This document shows, piece by piece, positions 1 to 5,825 of a DNA stretch of 5,917 bases (its first letter is position 1; each line of letters opens with the position of its first letter). The stretch is from Pseudomonadota bacterium. GTDB lineage: Bacteria; Pseudomonadota; Alphaproteobacteria; Rhizobiales; Aestuariivirgaceae. A program made the position numbers and the translations under genes. The DNA is taken from positions 1 through 5,917 of the forward strand of contig JAEKFU010000690.1 of the NCBI GenBank assembly GCA_016522385.1, in the 5' to 3' direction. The notes beneath the pieces are model-generated. The model made no database searches and was not told where the DNA came from. It saw only the letters and a program-made list of their open reading frames with translations.

Positions 1-1227
1 GGCGAAGTGGCCGGTGCGACCCTGCTCGACTGGCCGATCGATGCGGCGGAAATGGCGCCTTGGTACGACAAGGCCGAGAACAAAATGGGTGTGACCCGCA
101 CCAACGGCATTCCGGGACTGCCCGGCAGCAACAACTTCAAGGTGATGAAGAAGGGTGCCGACAAGCTTGGCTACAAGCAGTGTCATACCGGGCGCATGGC
201 AATCAACTCCGAGCCGCGCGACGGGCGCGCCGCGTGCCAGCAGATCGGCTTCTGCTTCCAGGGCTGCATGTCGGGTGCGAAATGGTCGACACTCTATGTC
301 GACATTCCCGAAGGCGAGGCGACCGGCAATTTGGAGGTGCGGCCAAATTCGCAGGTGCTCAAGATCGAGCATGATGCAGAAGGCAAGGTGACCGGTGTGC
401 TCTATGCTGACAAGGACGGCAACCAGCATGTGCAAAAGGCGCGGGTTGTGTGTGTGGCTGGCAATTCGATTGAAAGCCCGCGGTTGCTGCTGAACTCAGC
501 GTCGTCGATGTTCCCCGACGGGCTGGCGAATTCGTCGGGTCAGGTCGGACTCAATTACATGCGCCATATGACCGGATCGGTTTATGCGGTGTTCGACCAG
601 CCGGTGAACATGTATCGCGGCACGACCATGGCCGGAATCATTCAGGATGAGTCGATTCATGATACCTCGCGTGGATTTGTCGGCGGCTATGAAATGGAGA
701 CCTTGTCGCTTGGTGTGCCATTCATGGCGGCATTCCTGAACCCAGGCGCCTGGGGCCGCGAGTTCACGGCGGCGATGGAGATGTATGACCACATGGCCGG
801 CATGTGGCTGGTAGGAGAGGACATGCCGCAGGAGAAAAACCGGATCACGCTGCATGCCACCGAGAAAGACCAGTTCGGCCTGCCGGTGCCGAATGTGCAT
901 TTCGACGATCATGCCAATGATATCGCCATGCGCAATCACGCGTACCAGCAGGGTGCAGCGGTCTATGATGCGGTTGGGGCGACTCAGACCTATCCGACGC
1001 CGCCTTATCCCTCCACCCACAACCTGGGTACCAACCGGATGAGCGAGAAGCCCGGTGACGGCGTGGTGAACAAGCACGGCCGGGCGCATGATGTGCCCAA
1101 TCTGTTTGTCTCGGACGGCAGCCAGTTTACGACAGGTGCGGCGGAAAACCCGACGCTCACCATCGTGGCGCTCGCCTATCGCCAGGCGGATCACATCGCC
1201 AGCGAGATGGCCAAAGGCAATCTGTAG
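1..1227 (+). CDS. GMC-family FAD-dependent oxidoreductase, 5'-truncated by window edge
   Basis: This is the C-terminal part (408 codons, TAG stop at 1225-1227) of a flavoprotein of the glucose-methanol-choline family, closest in pattern to the large subunits of gluconate, fructose and sorbose dehydrogenases, which oxidise sugars, alcohols or sugar acids. The reading frame is open to base 1, so the true start and the N-terminal FAD-binding Gly-rich motif are outside the window; family members are usually about 520-600 residues. Visible family signatures are the middle segment ending VVCVAGNSIESPRLLLNSAS (codons about 445-504), the C-terminal HNLGTNRM with the likely catalytic His at 1018-1020, and the partner Asn at 1147-1149 in ENPTLTI. 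Three cysteines (codons 235, 253, 265; spacing C-x5-C-x3-C) sit where some membrane-linked sugar dehydrogenases carry an iron-sulphur cluster. The substrate cannot be told. It converges on the SIMPL gene with a 106-base gap. Confidence 0.93.
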   Translation, partial: GEVAGATLLDWPIDAAEMAPWYDKAENKMGVTRTNGIPGLPGSNNFKVMKKGADKLGYKQCHTGRMAINSEPRDGRAACQQIGFCFQGCMSGAKWSTLYVDIPEGEATGNLEVRPNSQVLKIEHDAEGKVTGVLYADKDGNQHVQKARVVCVAGNSIESPRLLLNSASSMFPDGLANSSGQVGLNYMRHMTGSVYAVFDQPVNMYRGTTMAGIIQDESIHDTSRGFVGGYEMETLSLGVPFMAAFLNPGAWGREFTAAMEMYDHMAGMWLVGEDMPQEKNRITLHATEKDQFGLPVPNVHFDDHANDIAMRNHAYQQGAAVYDAVGATQTYPTPPYPSTHNLGTNRMSEKPGDGVVNKHGRAHDVPNLFVSDGSQFTTGAAENPTLTIVALAYRQADHIASEMAKGNL

Positions 1228-1243
1228 GACTGAGGGCGGTGTT

Positions 1244-1265
1244 GGCCGGCAGCGGCCGGGCCGGC
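1244..1265. other. G+C-rich inverted repeat between convergent genes
   Basis: CCGGC (1246-1250) and GCCGG (1255-1259) form a 5-bp stem with an AGCG loop, and GCCGGC at 1245-1250 and 1260-1265 can pair alternatively. It lies 17 bases after the oxidoreductase stop, between two convergent genes, a usual terminator position. No T-run follows on either strand, so it is not a clear intrinsic terminator; it may be a Rho-dependent end or a transcript-stabilising hairpin. Confidence 0.25.
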
Positions 1266-1333
1266 GCTAGGTTCTTGATGATGCAGCGGCGCCCTGGCGA
1301 TCAGGTGGCCTGCCCCGCCTCCCTCAGGGTGGG

Positions 1334-2071
1334 TCACTTGATTCGCCACGTGATGTGCACCTGCATCTCGATCGACTGCTCACCGCGCGCGATTGGCACA
1401 GCATTGTCTGCTTCCAGCGCCATGGTGCGCGCCTGGCGCAGGACTGGCTGCGGCGGGCGCAACGCCCCTTGCTCGGAAATTGACTGAATCGGGCCGAGCG
1501 TGACGCCAGCCGCATTGGCATAGAGTTCGGCCTTGGCAATGGCATTGGCGGTTGCTAGCTTGCGCGCCTGGTTTCGCAAGGGTTTGGGTTCAGCGATTGA
1601 AAAAGAGATTCCGTTGATCTGGTTTGATCCAGCGTCCACGACGCCATCCAGCACCGCGCCTAGGGCATCAAGGTCGCGGACGATGATCGTCACGTTGTTG
1701 GAGACTGTGTAGCCGACGATCCGTGGCGGCTTTCGCTCGCCCGTCGAGGACTGCTTGGGATAAACATATTTTGGCTGAACCGAGAAACCAGACGTCTGGA
1801 TGTCCTTTTCGGCAATGCCGGCCCGCATCATCGTCGTCATCACTTTGCGCATCGCCTCGTTGTTGGCGCTGAGCGCATCGCGCGCCGTGTTGGCTTCGCG
1901 CAGCACGCCGAGGGTGACCAGGGCCATGTCCGGCGCAGACTTCACCTTGCCATGGCCGACCATCGACAGCAGTCGCATCGGCGATGTTTGATCCTCAGCG
2001 CTCACAGGTGCAGCCAGAAAAATGGCTGTGAGACAGGTGAGGGCGACAAAGGTGCGGTGCAGGTTTCTCAT
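1334..2071 (-). CDS. SIMPL domain (DUF541, YggE-like) secreted protein
   Basis: A 245-residue protein of the SIMPL/DUF541 family, whose members are periplasmic or outer-surface proteins; E. coli YggE is linked to lowered oxidative stress, but the biochemical role of most members is unknown. Residues 1-25 form a typical signal peptide: positive start (MRNLHR), hydrophobic core (FVALTCLTAIFLAA), and a VSA cleavage site before Glu26. The mature part begins with the family's VxGxGxVxxxPD pattern (residues 38-47), followed by the helix-rich segment containing NNEAMRKVMTTM, the IVGYTVSNNVTIIVRDLD strand region, and a C-terminal strand ending MQVHITWRIK. The ATG at 2071 is chosen because it starts the signal peptide and has GAGG (complement of 2081-2084) nine bases upstream; the frame is open to a TTG at 2131, but that would bury the signal peptide. 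It is convergent with the oxidoreductase. Function beyond family membership is not inferable. Confidence 0.9.
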   Translation of the reverse strand: MRNLHRTFVALTCLTAIFLAAPVSAEDQTSPMRLLSMVGHGKVKSAPDMALVTLGVLREANTARDALSANNEAMRKVMTTMMRAGIAEKDIQTSGFSVQPKYVYPKQSSTGERKPPRIVGYTVSNNVTIIVRDLDALGAVLDGVVDAGSNQINGISFSIAEPKPLRNQARKLATANAIAKAELYANAAGVTLGPIQSISEQGALRPPQPVLRQARTMALEADNAVPIARGEQSIEMQVHITWRIK

Positions 2072-2080
2072 TGAACGAGA

Positions 2081-2084
2081 CCTC
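2081..2084 (-). promoter_or_regulatory. Ribosome-binding site of the SIMPL gene
   Basis: On the minus strand GAGG lies nine bases before the ATG at 2071. This supports that ATG over the upstream TTG at 2131. Confidence 0.55.
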
Positions 2085-2104
2085 GGGATGTATTTGGGCG
2101 CAAG

Positions 2105-2131
2105 ATGGTAAAAAAAACCAGTGTGCACCAA
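2105..2131 (-). promoter_or_regulatory. Possible SIMPL gene promoter
   Basis: On the minus strand TTGGTG (2131-2126) and TACCAT (2110-2105) lie 15 bases apart, with a run of eight T in between. The -10 matches TATAAT in 4 of 6 positions and the -35 matches TTGACA in 3 of 6. The spacing is short, so this is a weak call. It would give a leader of about 25-30 bases that includes the GAGG ribosome-binding site. Confidence 0.2.
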
Positions 2132-2142
2132 GTGCCGCTAGC

Positions 2143-2171
2143 GTCGCAAGCCGATCGGCCGGCGTTGCGAT
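2143..2171. other. Stable hairpin in the SIMPL-tRNA spacer
   Basis: TCGCAAGCCG (2144-2153) pairs with CGGC (2160-2163) and TTGCGA (2165-2170), giving a 10-bp stem with one bulged G (2164) and a six-base loop; G2143 and T2171 can add a wobble pair. It ends two bases before the next hairpin, which is followed by a T-run. Two adjacent stems ending in a U-tract are the usual outline of a small bacterial RNA on the plus strand, but no convincing plus-strand promoter was found upstream. Confidence 0.4.
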
Positions 2172-2172
2172 A

Positions 2173-2212
2173 GTCGCCAAACGTGGAAGTGTTTGGCGGC
2201 GGCATTTTTTTT
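2173..2212 (+). terminator. Rho-independent terminator with no obvious upstream gene
   Basis: GTCGCCAAAC (2173-2182) pairs with GTTTGGCGGC (2191-2200): ten pairs, of which eight are perfect Watson-Crick, one is a T-G wobble, and one closes the base. The loop is GTGGAAGT. The stem is followed by GGCA and then eight T (2205-2212). This is a strong intrinsic terminator shape for plus-strand transcription. The nearest plus-strand gene upstream ends at 1227, nearly 950 bases away with an opposite-strand gene between. It may therefore end a small RNA or antisense transcript, or shield the tRNA from read-through. Confidence 0.6.
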
Positions 2213-2221
2213 CGCTATAGC
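2193..2221 (+). promoter_or_regulatory. Probable tRNA promoter
   Basis: TTGGCG (2193-2198) and TATAGC (2216-2221) are separated by 17 bases and each matches the sigma-70 consensus in 4 of 6 positions. Transcription would begin near 2228, a few bases before the mature tRNA. The -35 element lies in the 3' arm of the terminator hairpin, and the T-run forms part of the spacer. Confidence 0.45.
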
Positions 2222-2233
2222 GATGTGCACGGT

Positions 2234-2310
2234 GGGCCCGTAGCTCAATTGGTTAGAGCCGACGGCTCATAACCGTCTGGTTGCAGGTTCGAGTCCTGCC
2301 GGGCCCACCA
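2234..2310 (+). tRNA. tRNA with CAT anticodon, probably tRNA-Ile2 (lysidine type)
   Basis: All cloverleaf parts are present. The acceptor stem GGGCCCG pairs with CGGGCCC (2300-2306), seven pairs. The D arm is GCTC/GAGC, the anticodon stem GACGG/CCGTC, with loop CTCATAA and anticodon CAT at 2268-2270. The T arm is GCAGG/CCTGC with loop TTCGAGT. A73 is followed by an encoded CCA (2308-2310). It is not the initiator: the acceptor has a G1-C72 pair and the anticodon stem lacks the three G-C pairs of tRNA-fMet. C4-G69 and C5-G68 match the acceptor positions that the lysidine synthetase TilS uses to recognise E. coli tRNA-Ile2, so the likely role is reading AUA codons as isoleucine once the anticodon C is changed to lysidine. 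Elongator tRNA-Met is the alternative. The existence of the tRNA is near certain; the Ile2 assignment is moderate. Confidence 0.95.
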
Positions 2311-2417
2311 CCCGAACTGCTTGTTTTGCACCTCTGCTGTTGCCCTGCTAATCGAAGATATTCGGACGTTCGCGCGCTGCGTACGCTAAATCAAATTCGC
2401 TGATCACACTGGCGCCC

Positions 2418-2468
2418 ATGGCACCGATCCACTACCTGCTGATTTGTACGATGATGGTTTCGTGCTAG
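2418..2468 (+). other. Micro-ORF just before the cyclase gene
   Basis: An ATG at 2418 opens a 16-codon frame (MAPIHYLLICTMMVSC) that stops with TAG at 2466-2468, four bases before the first possible start (TTG 2473) of the large gene and in a different frame. Because the large gene has no ATG start and no clear ribosome-binding site, translational coupling through this leader is conceivable. No Shine-Dalgarno sequence is visible before the micro-ORF either, so it may be chance. Confidence 0.2.
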
Positions 2469-2472
2469 TTGT

Positions 2473-5400
2473 TTGCCAGTGACTCCAGTTCTACCAAGTC
2501 GAATCTTGAGCCCAAGAGTGGACGGGGCGGTGAAACTAGACAAAACAGCGGAGCGACGGCAGGTAACCATCCTGCATTGTGACATTGTTAACTCCACAGC
2601 AATTGTTGACAGCTTGGATCCTGAGGATGTGCTATTGCTAATGGAGGCGAACCTCAACAAATGGACAAAGATAGTCGAGGAATTTCGCGGTACTTTCGTG
2701 GGATATACGGGCGACGGTTTTCAGGCTTATTTTGGCTATCCATTCGCCCGTGAGGATGCAGCCGTTGATGCGCTGACGGCCGCCCTTCAGGTCTCGCGAA
2801 TGTTTGCGGCGCAAGACAACAAACCTCAAAAAGAACTTGAATGCCGAATCGGCATTGCAACTGGCCAAGTCGTAGTTGGACAGCCAAACATGGAACAAAT
2901 TGGCCGCCGCATCGTGGCATTTGGTTCAACGCCCTGTTTGGCGACTCGCCTTGAACAGGCTGCCAAGCCTGGTCACATTTTGATTGACAGTGCGACCAGG
3001 AAACTCACTGAGGGCCGGTTTGTTTTTCGCGAAGTCGGGCCAATTCAGGCCAAAGGATTCAAGCACGATGTCAATGCCTGGGAAGTGGTCCGCAAACGCC
3101 GGCCTGGTTCGCGGTTCGATCCGTCGCACCTGAGCCCGTATGTGGGCAGAAGTAAAGAGTTGGAATCTCTCTCCAGCCAATGGCAGTCGGTAGTTTCAGG
3201 GGAAGGGCAAGTCATCCTTTTGCATGGTGAAGCTGGAATTGGGAAATCACGATTGGCATTCGAACTGGAACGGACGCTCGGCAGCGACATCGGCAAATCA
3301 TTCCGGTTTCAATGCTCAAGTGTCAGCACGTCGACTCCTTTGCACCCATGGGTTCACTGGGCGCAGTGCTTTGCCAATATCCAGCAACAGGATGGCCCTG
3401 AAACCGTACATACCAAGTTGCATGACACCTTTCACAACAAACTTGGATATCCGCGCGAACTTTTAAACTTCTTTGAAGCAATAATGGGCCTTAGCCCTAC
3501 TGGGACTGAAGATTCTGGTGAGCCCCCACCTGAAAATATGTTGATGGCACTGCAGCAAGCGTTGGTTGAAAGCCTTGTCAAGACAGCCAAAGACGCTCCG
3601 ATATTCGTGCTCATCGAAGATATCCACTGGATGGACGCATCCACCGAAGGCTTGATAGAGCTGCTCGTCGAACGCACAAGCAAGGAAAGGATCTTTCTAG
3701 TCCTGACCTGCCGGCCGGAAAACGTACCATCTTTCGCAGGGCCTCACGTTACAAGCGTGTGTCTGACAAGGCTGGACGATGAAGACGTCTCAGCTTTGGT
3801 GGCGACGTTCTTTTCCGAGGACGAACGCACCGGATATGAAGCAGCACTCATGTCTACTATCGAAAAGTGTGAAGGAAATCCGCTCTTTGTAGAGGAGTTC
3901 TCCAAACACTATTTGGAGCACGAGTCGCCCGTTTCCCTAGCGTCTGAACATAGATCTAACATTGGCGAGGTCCCATTCCTACTCCAGGGTTCACTTCTTG
4001 AGCGGATAGACGCGGCAGGACGAGGAAAGGAAATCGCGCAACTGGCGGCGGTAATTGGCCCGGAATTTGATCTAGAAATATTGATAAAGCTGTCTGGTGA
4101 CAGCCCGGAGAGCGTTCACCAAGTTTTAGACCAGCTCAACGAATTGAACATACTAAACCGCGTTACGGCCGGCGACAGGGTAATTTATGCCTTCCGCCAC
4201 GCGCTTTTGCGCGATGCTGTTTATTCGAGTCTGCTTCATACTGCGCGTTCGGCGATTCACCTAAACGTCGCTTCAGTCCTTGCGGGAGCGGGTCAGACGT
4301 ATTCTGCCGAGATCATCGCCCGTCATTTCGAGTATGGCAATGACTTGGACAGCGCCTTCATCTATTGGCTGGAGGCAGGACAACACGCATTGCAAAGCGG
4401 TGCCACCCCGGAAGCGGTGAATTTGTTGGCAAGTGCCTTGAGAGTTGCACAGGATTTGGAAGAAACGCCTCAGAGGCTGCAAGACCTGACCAGCATGTAT
4501 TTGGCATATGGACACGCTTTGAATGCATCGCTTGGTGTCGCGGCCGAACCGATCAAGTATTTCCAGAAGGCTGAAGAGCTTGCAGAACGGTTGGACGACG
4601 TTGAACTTATCCTAGAATCTTTGGATTGGCAGTTTGGTGTGCAATTCAATGCTGGTGAGTTGCGCGCCTGCAGGGAACCTGCCATGAAAATGAAACGTTT
4701 GGGATTGACCTCACACGATCGCCGAGCCACCGCAAGCGGTTTCCAAGGATTGGGAATGGCCCATTTCATGCGAGGGGAATTTACAGTTGCGCGCAATGAA
4801 TTCGAGCAGGGACTCGAGGCGTCGGGTGACTATATCTCCGGCAAGCATTGCTTTCCCAGCATGTCACTGAGTTATCTTGCCTGGACCAATTTCATCCTTG
4901 GAGTTCTTCCCGAAGCGGTATCGTGCGCCGAGCGTGCAATCGCCAGCGCACGGCGCGAGTCTCCCCATGCCATCGCCGCCGCTTTGAGTAACTGTTCTTA
5001 TGTCTACCAATGCATTGGTGATGTCGACAAAGTATATGCCTTTACCGATGAGCTGCTTGAATACGCCAAAAAGCATGGTGAACTCATAATACTTGAACGG
5101 GGAAATATGACCCGCAACTGGGCTGAATGCATATCGGGACGCAACGACAGCGCCATAGATGCAATCGAGGCGCACATTAATCTCTTGCTGGGCTCCGGCG
5201 AGGAAATCGAAGTCACCTACCACCTTGGCGTTCTGGCAGATCTGCAAATTCGGCAAGGGCGGTATGCCGACGCAGATAAATCGCTCGATAAGGCGCTTCA
5301 GTTTGCCAGCAAGAACGGCGAAAACTTCTATGTTTCGGAGCTATACCGTCTCAAGGCTCACTTTCTCAAGCGTAGCCCCGACGCGCGTGCTCGCGACGAC

Positions 5401-5502
5401 GGGTGCAGATATCTATTGATGGCCGAGAACACAGCTAAATCTCAACAGGCAAAGGCGTGGCTTACGCAGTTGGCCATCCACTCAGAGGCAACAGTGAATT
5501 AG
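2473..5502 (+). CDS. Class III nucleotide cyclase domain - STAND/AAA ATPase - TPR-like protein
   Basis: A 1009-residue soluble signalling protein; no signal peptide or membrane segment is seen. Residues 28-205 are a class III adenylate/guanylate cyclase domain (ERRQVTILHCDIVNST). Metal-binding Asp37 and Asp81 are kept and Arg159 is kept, but the substrate-binding Lys position is Gly77 and the transition-state Asn position is Cys155, so normal cyclase activity is doubtful. Residues 222-420 are a STAND-type ATPase with Walker A GEAGIGKS (252-259), Walker B FVLIEDIHWMD (378-388) and TCRPE (412-416); GNPLFVEEF (468-476) and FRHALLRDAVYSSLL (574-588) are typical of the following helical and winged-helix parts. 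Residues 611-965 look like TPR-type helical repeats. The N-terminal SAM or zinc-ribbon segments of many relatives are absent. An in-frame TGA at 2452 limits the start to TTG 2473, GTG 2479, TTG 2506, GTG 2518 or GTG 2530; the last has GGACGGGG upstream. Confidence 0.93.
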   Translation: MPVTPVLPSRILSPRVDGAVKLDKTAERRQVTILHCDIVNSTAIVDSLDPEDVLLLMEANLNKWTKIVEEFRGTFVGYTGDGFQAYFGYPFAREDAAVDALTAALQVSRMFAAQDNKPQKELECRIGIATGQVVVGQPNMEQIGRRIVAFGSTPCLATRLEQAAKPGHILIDSATRKLTEGRFVFREVGPIQAKGFKHDVNAWEVVRKRRPGSRFDPSHLSPYVGRSKELESLSSQWQSVVSGEGQVILLHGEAGIGKSRLAFELERTLGSDIGKSFRFQCSSVSTSTPLHPWVHWAQCFANIQQQDGPETVHTKLHDTFHNKLGYPRELLNFFEAIMGLSPTGTEDSGEPPPENMLMALQQALVESLVKTAKDAPIFVLIEDIHWMDASTEGLIELLVERTSKERIFLVLTCRPENVPSFAGPHVTSVCLTRLDDEDVSALVATFFSEDERTGYEAALMSTIEKCEGNPLFVEEFSKHYLEHESPVSLASEHRSNIGEVPFLLQGSLLERIDAAGRGKEIAQLAAVIGPEFDLEILIKLSGDSPESVHQVLDQLNELNILNRVTAGDRVIYAFRHALLRDAVYSSLLHTARSAIHLNVASVLAGAGQTYSAEIIARHFEYGNDLDSAFIYWLEAGQHALQSGATPEAVNLLASALRVAQDLEETPQRLQDLTSMYLAYGHALNASLGVAAEPIKYFQKAEELAERLDDVELILESLDWQFGVQFNAGELRACREPAMKMKRLGLTSHDRRATASGFQGLGMAHFMRGEFTVARNEFEQGLEASGDYISGKHCFPSMSLSYLAWTNFILGVLPEAVSCAERAIASARRESPHAIAAALSNCSYVYQCIGDVDKVYAFTDELLEYAKKHGELIILERGNMTRNWAECISGRNDSAIDAIEAHINLLLGSGEEIEVTYHLGVLADLQIRQGRYADADKSLDKALQFASKNGENFYVSELYRLKAHFLKRSPDARARDDGCRYLLMAENTAKSQQAKAWLTQLAIHSEATVN

Positions 5503-5634
5503 TTTCTCTGTTTCGTCTTCGAATAGATGTCGTGATCTCGTTGCAAACTCGAATGTTGATCCTTCAAAAAAGGCGAAGTTTGGTGTCGAAATGTCGGCAA
5601 TGAGTTCGCCAACCGCGTTGATCGCGTGACGCAT
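5482..5634 (-). CDS. Hypothetical small protein, 50 aa, second gene of a possible micro-operon
   Basis: An ATG at 5634 opens a 50-codon frame on the minus strand ending in TGA (complement of 5482-5484). The protein begins MRHAINAVGELIADISTPNF, continues with AFFEGSTFEFATRSRHLFED, and ends ETEKLIHCCL. I recognise no family. Its amino acid mix is protein-like and not low-complexity, with an acidic C-terminal helix-like stretch. It starts four bases after the stop of the 39-codon frame upstream, which suggests one transcript, and its last 21 bases overlap the end of the cyclase gene on the opposite strand. The frame is open further to a TTG at 5661, giving 59 residues (adding LSAWPSDF). No good ribosome-binding site is visible for either start. 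It could be a real small gene, the tail of a decayed larger gene, or chance. Confidence 0.35.
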   Translation of the reverse strand: MRHAINAVGELIADISTPNFAFFEGSTFEFATRSRHLFEDETEKLIHCCL

Positions 5635-5638
5635 GAAA

Positions 5639-5758
5639 TCACTGGGCCATGCCGATAACAAGTAGGATCACAGCGACTAATCCGAGAGCAAAGATCCAGG
5701 TAAAGACGATCTCGCCTGCTATGTACTTAATAGGTTCGTGGTTCTCATCGTAGACCAT
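5639..5758 (-). CDS. Possible small single-pass membrane protein, 39 aa
   Basis: An ATG at 5758 opens a 39-codon minus-strand frame ending in TGA (complement of 5639-5641). A short polar N-terminus (MVYDENHEPIKYIAGE) is followed by one hydrophobic segment, residues 17-37 (IVFTWIFALGLVAVILLVIGM), long enough to cross the membrane. The frame stays open upstream to about 5836 and reads protein-like (TIIAGGPRNGDAFV) with mostly G or C in third positions, but has no ATG, GTG or TTG there. An ATG in another frame at 5810 sits just before it, so a frameshift or an ATT start could give a protein of about 54 residues. No ribosome-binding site is seen for ATG 5758. The CRP-type site and TTGACA element lie upstream, and the 50-codon frame follows after four bases. 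I do not recognise a family. Confidence 0.4.
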   Translation of the reverse strand: MVYDENHEPIKYIAGEIVFTWIFALGLVAVILLVIGMAQ

Positions 5759-5825
5759 GACGAAGGCGTCGCCGTTACGCGGGCCCCCGGCAATAATGGT
5801 TGTAACGCATGCCCCATAACGAGCA

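Noticed and set aside
496..1194. A 232-codon minus-strand frame opposite the GMC gene
   Set aside because: It lies wholly antisense to a clearly recognised gene, is rich in His and Arg as expected for a shadow of GC-rich coding, and shows no family motif.
1616..1630. FNR/FixK-like pattern TTGATCTGGTTTGATCC
   Set aside because: It is inside SIMPL coding sequence, is a direct near-repeat and not a palindrome with the right spacing, and is explained by codons.
2106..2120. TGGT-A7-ACCA inverted repeat as a minus-strand terminator
   Set aside because: The stem is only four pairs and the A/T-run is the loop, not a tail; no upstream minus-strand gene would need it.
2072..2131. Longer N-terminus for the SIMPL protein from the TTG at 2131
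   Set aside because: It would place 20 extra residues before a classical signal peptide, while the ATG at 2071 has a GAGG ribosome-binding site.
2234..2310. Initiator tRNA-fMet
   Set aside because: Position 1 pairs with 72 (G-C) and the anticodon stem GACGG/CCGTC lacks the three consecutive G-C pairs of initiators.
5779..5791. Possible att repeat of the tRNA 3' end (shared CGGGCCC)
   Set aside because: Only about seven G+C-rich bases match and the flanks differ, so it is too short for an attachment site.
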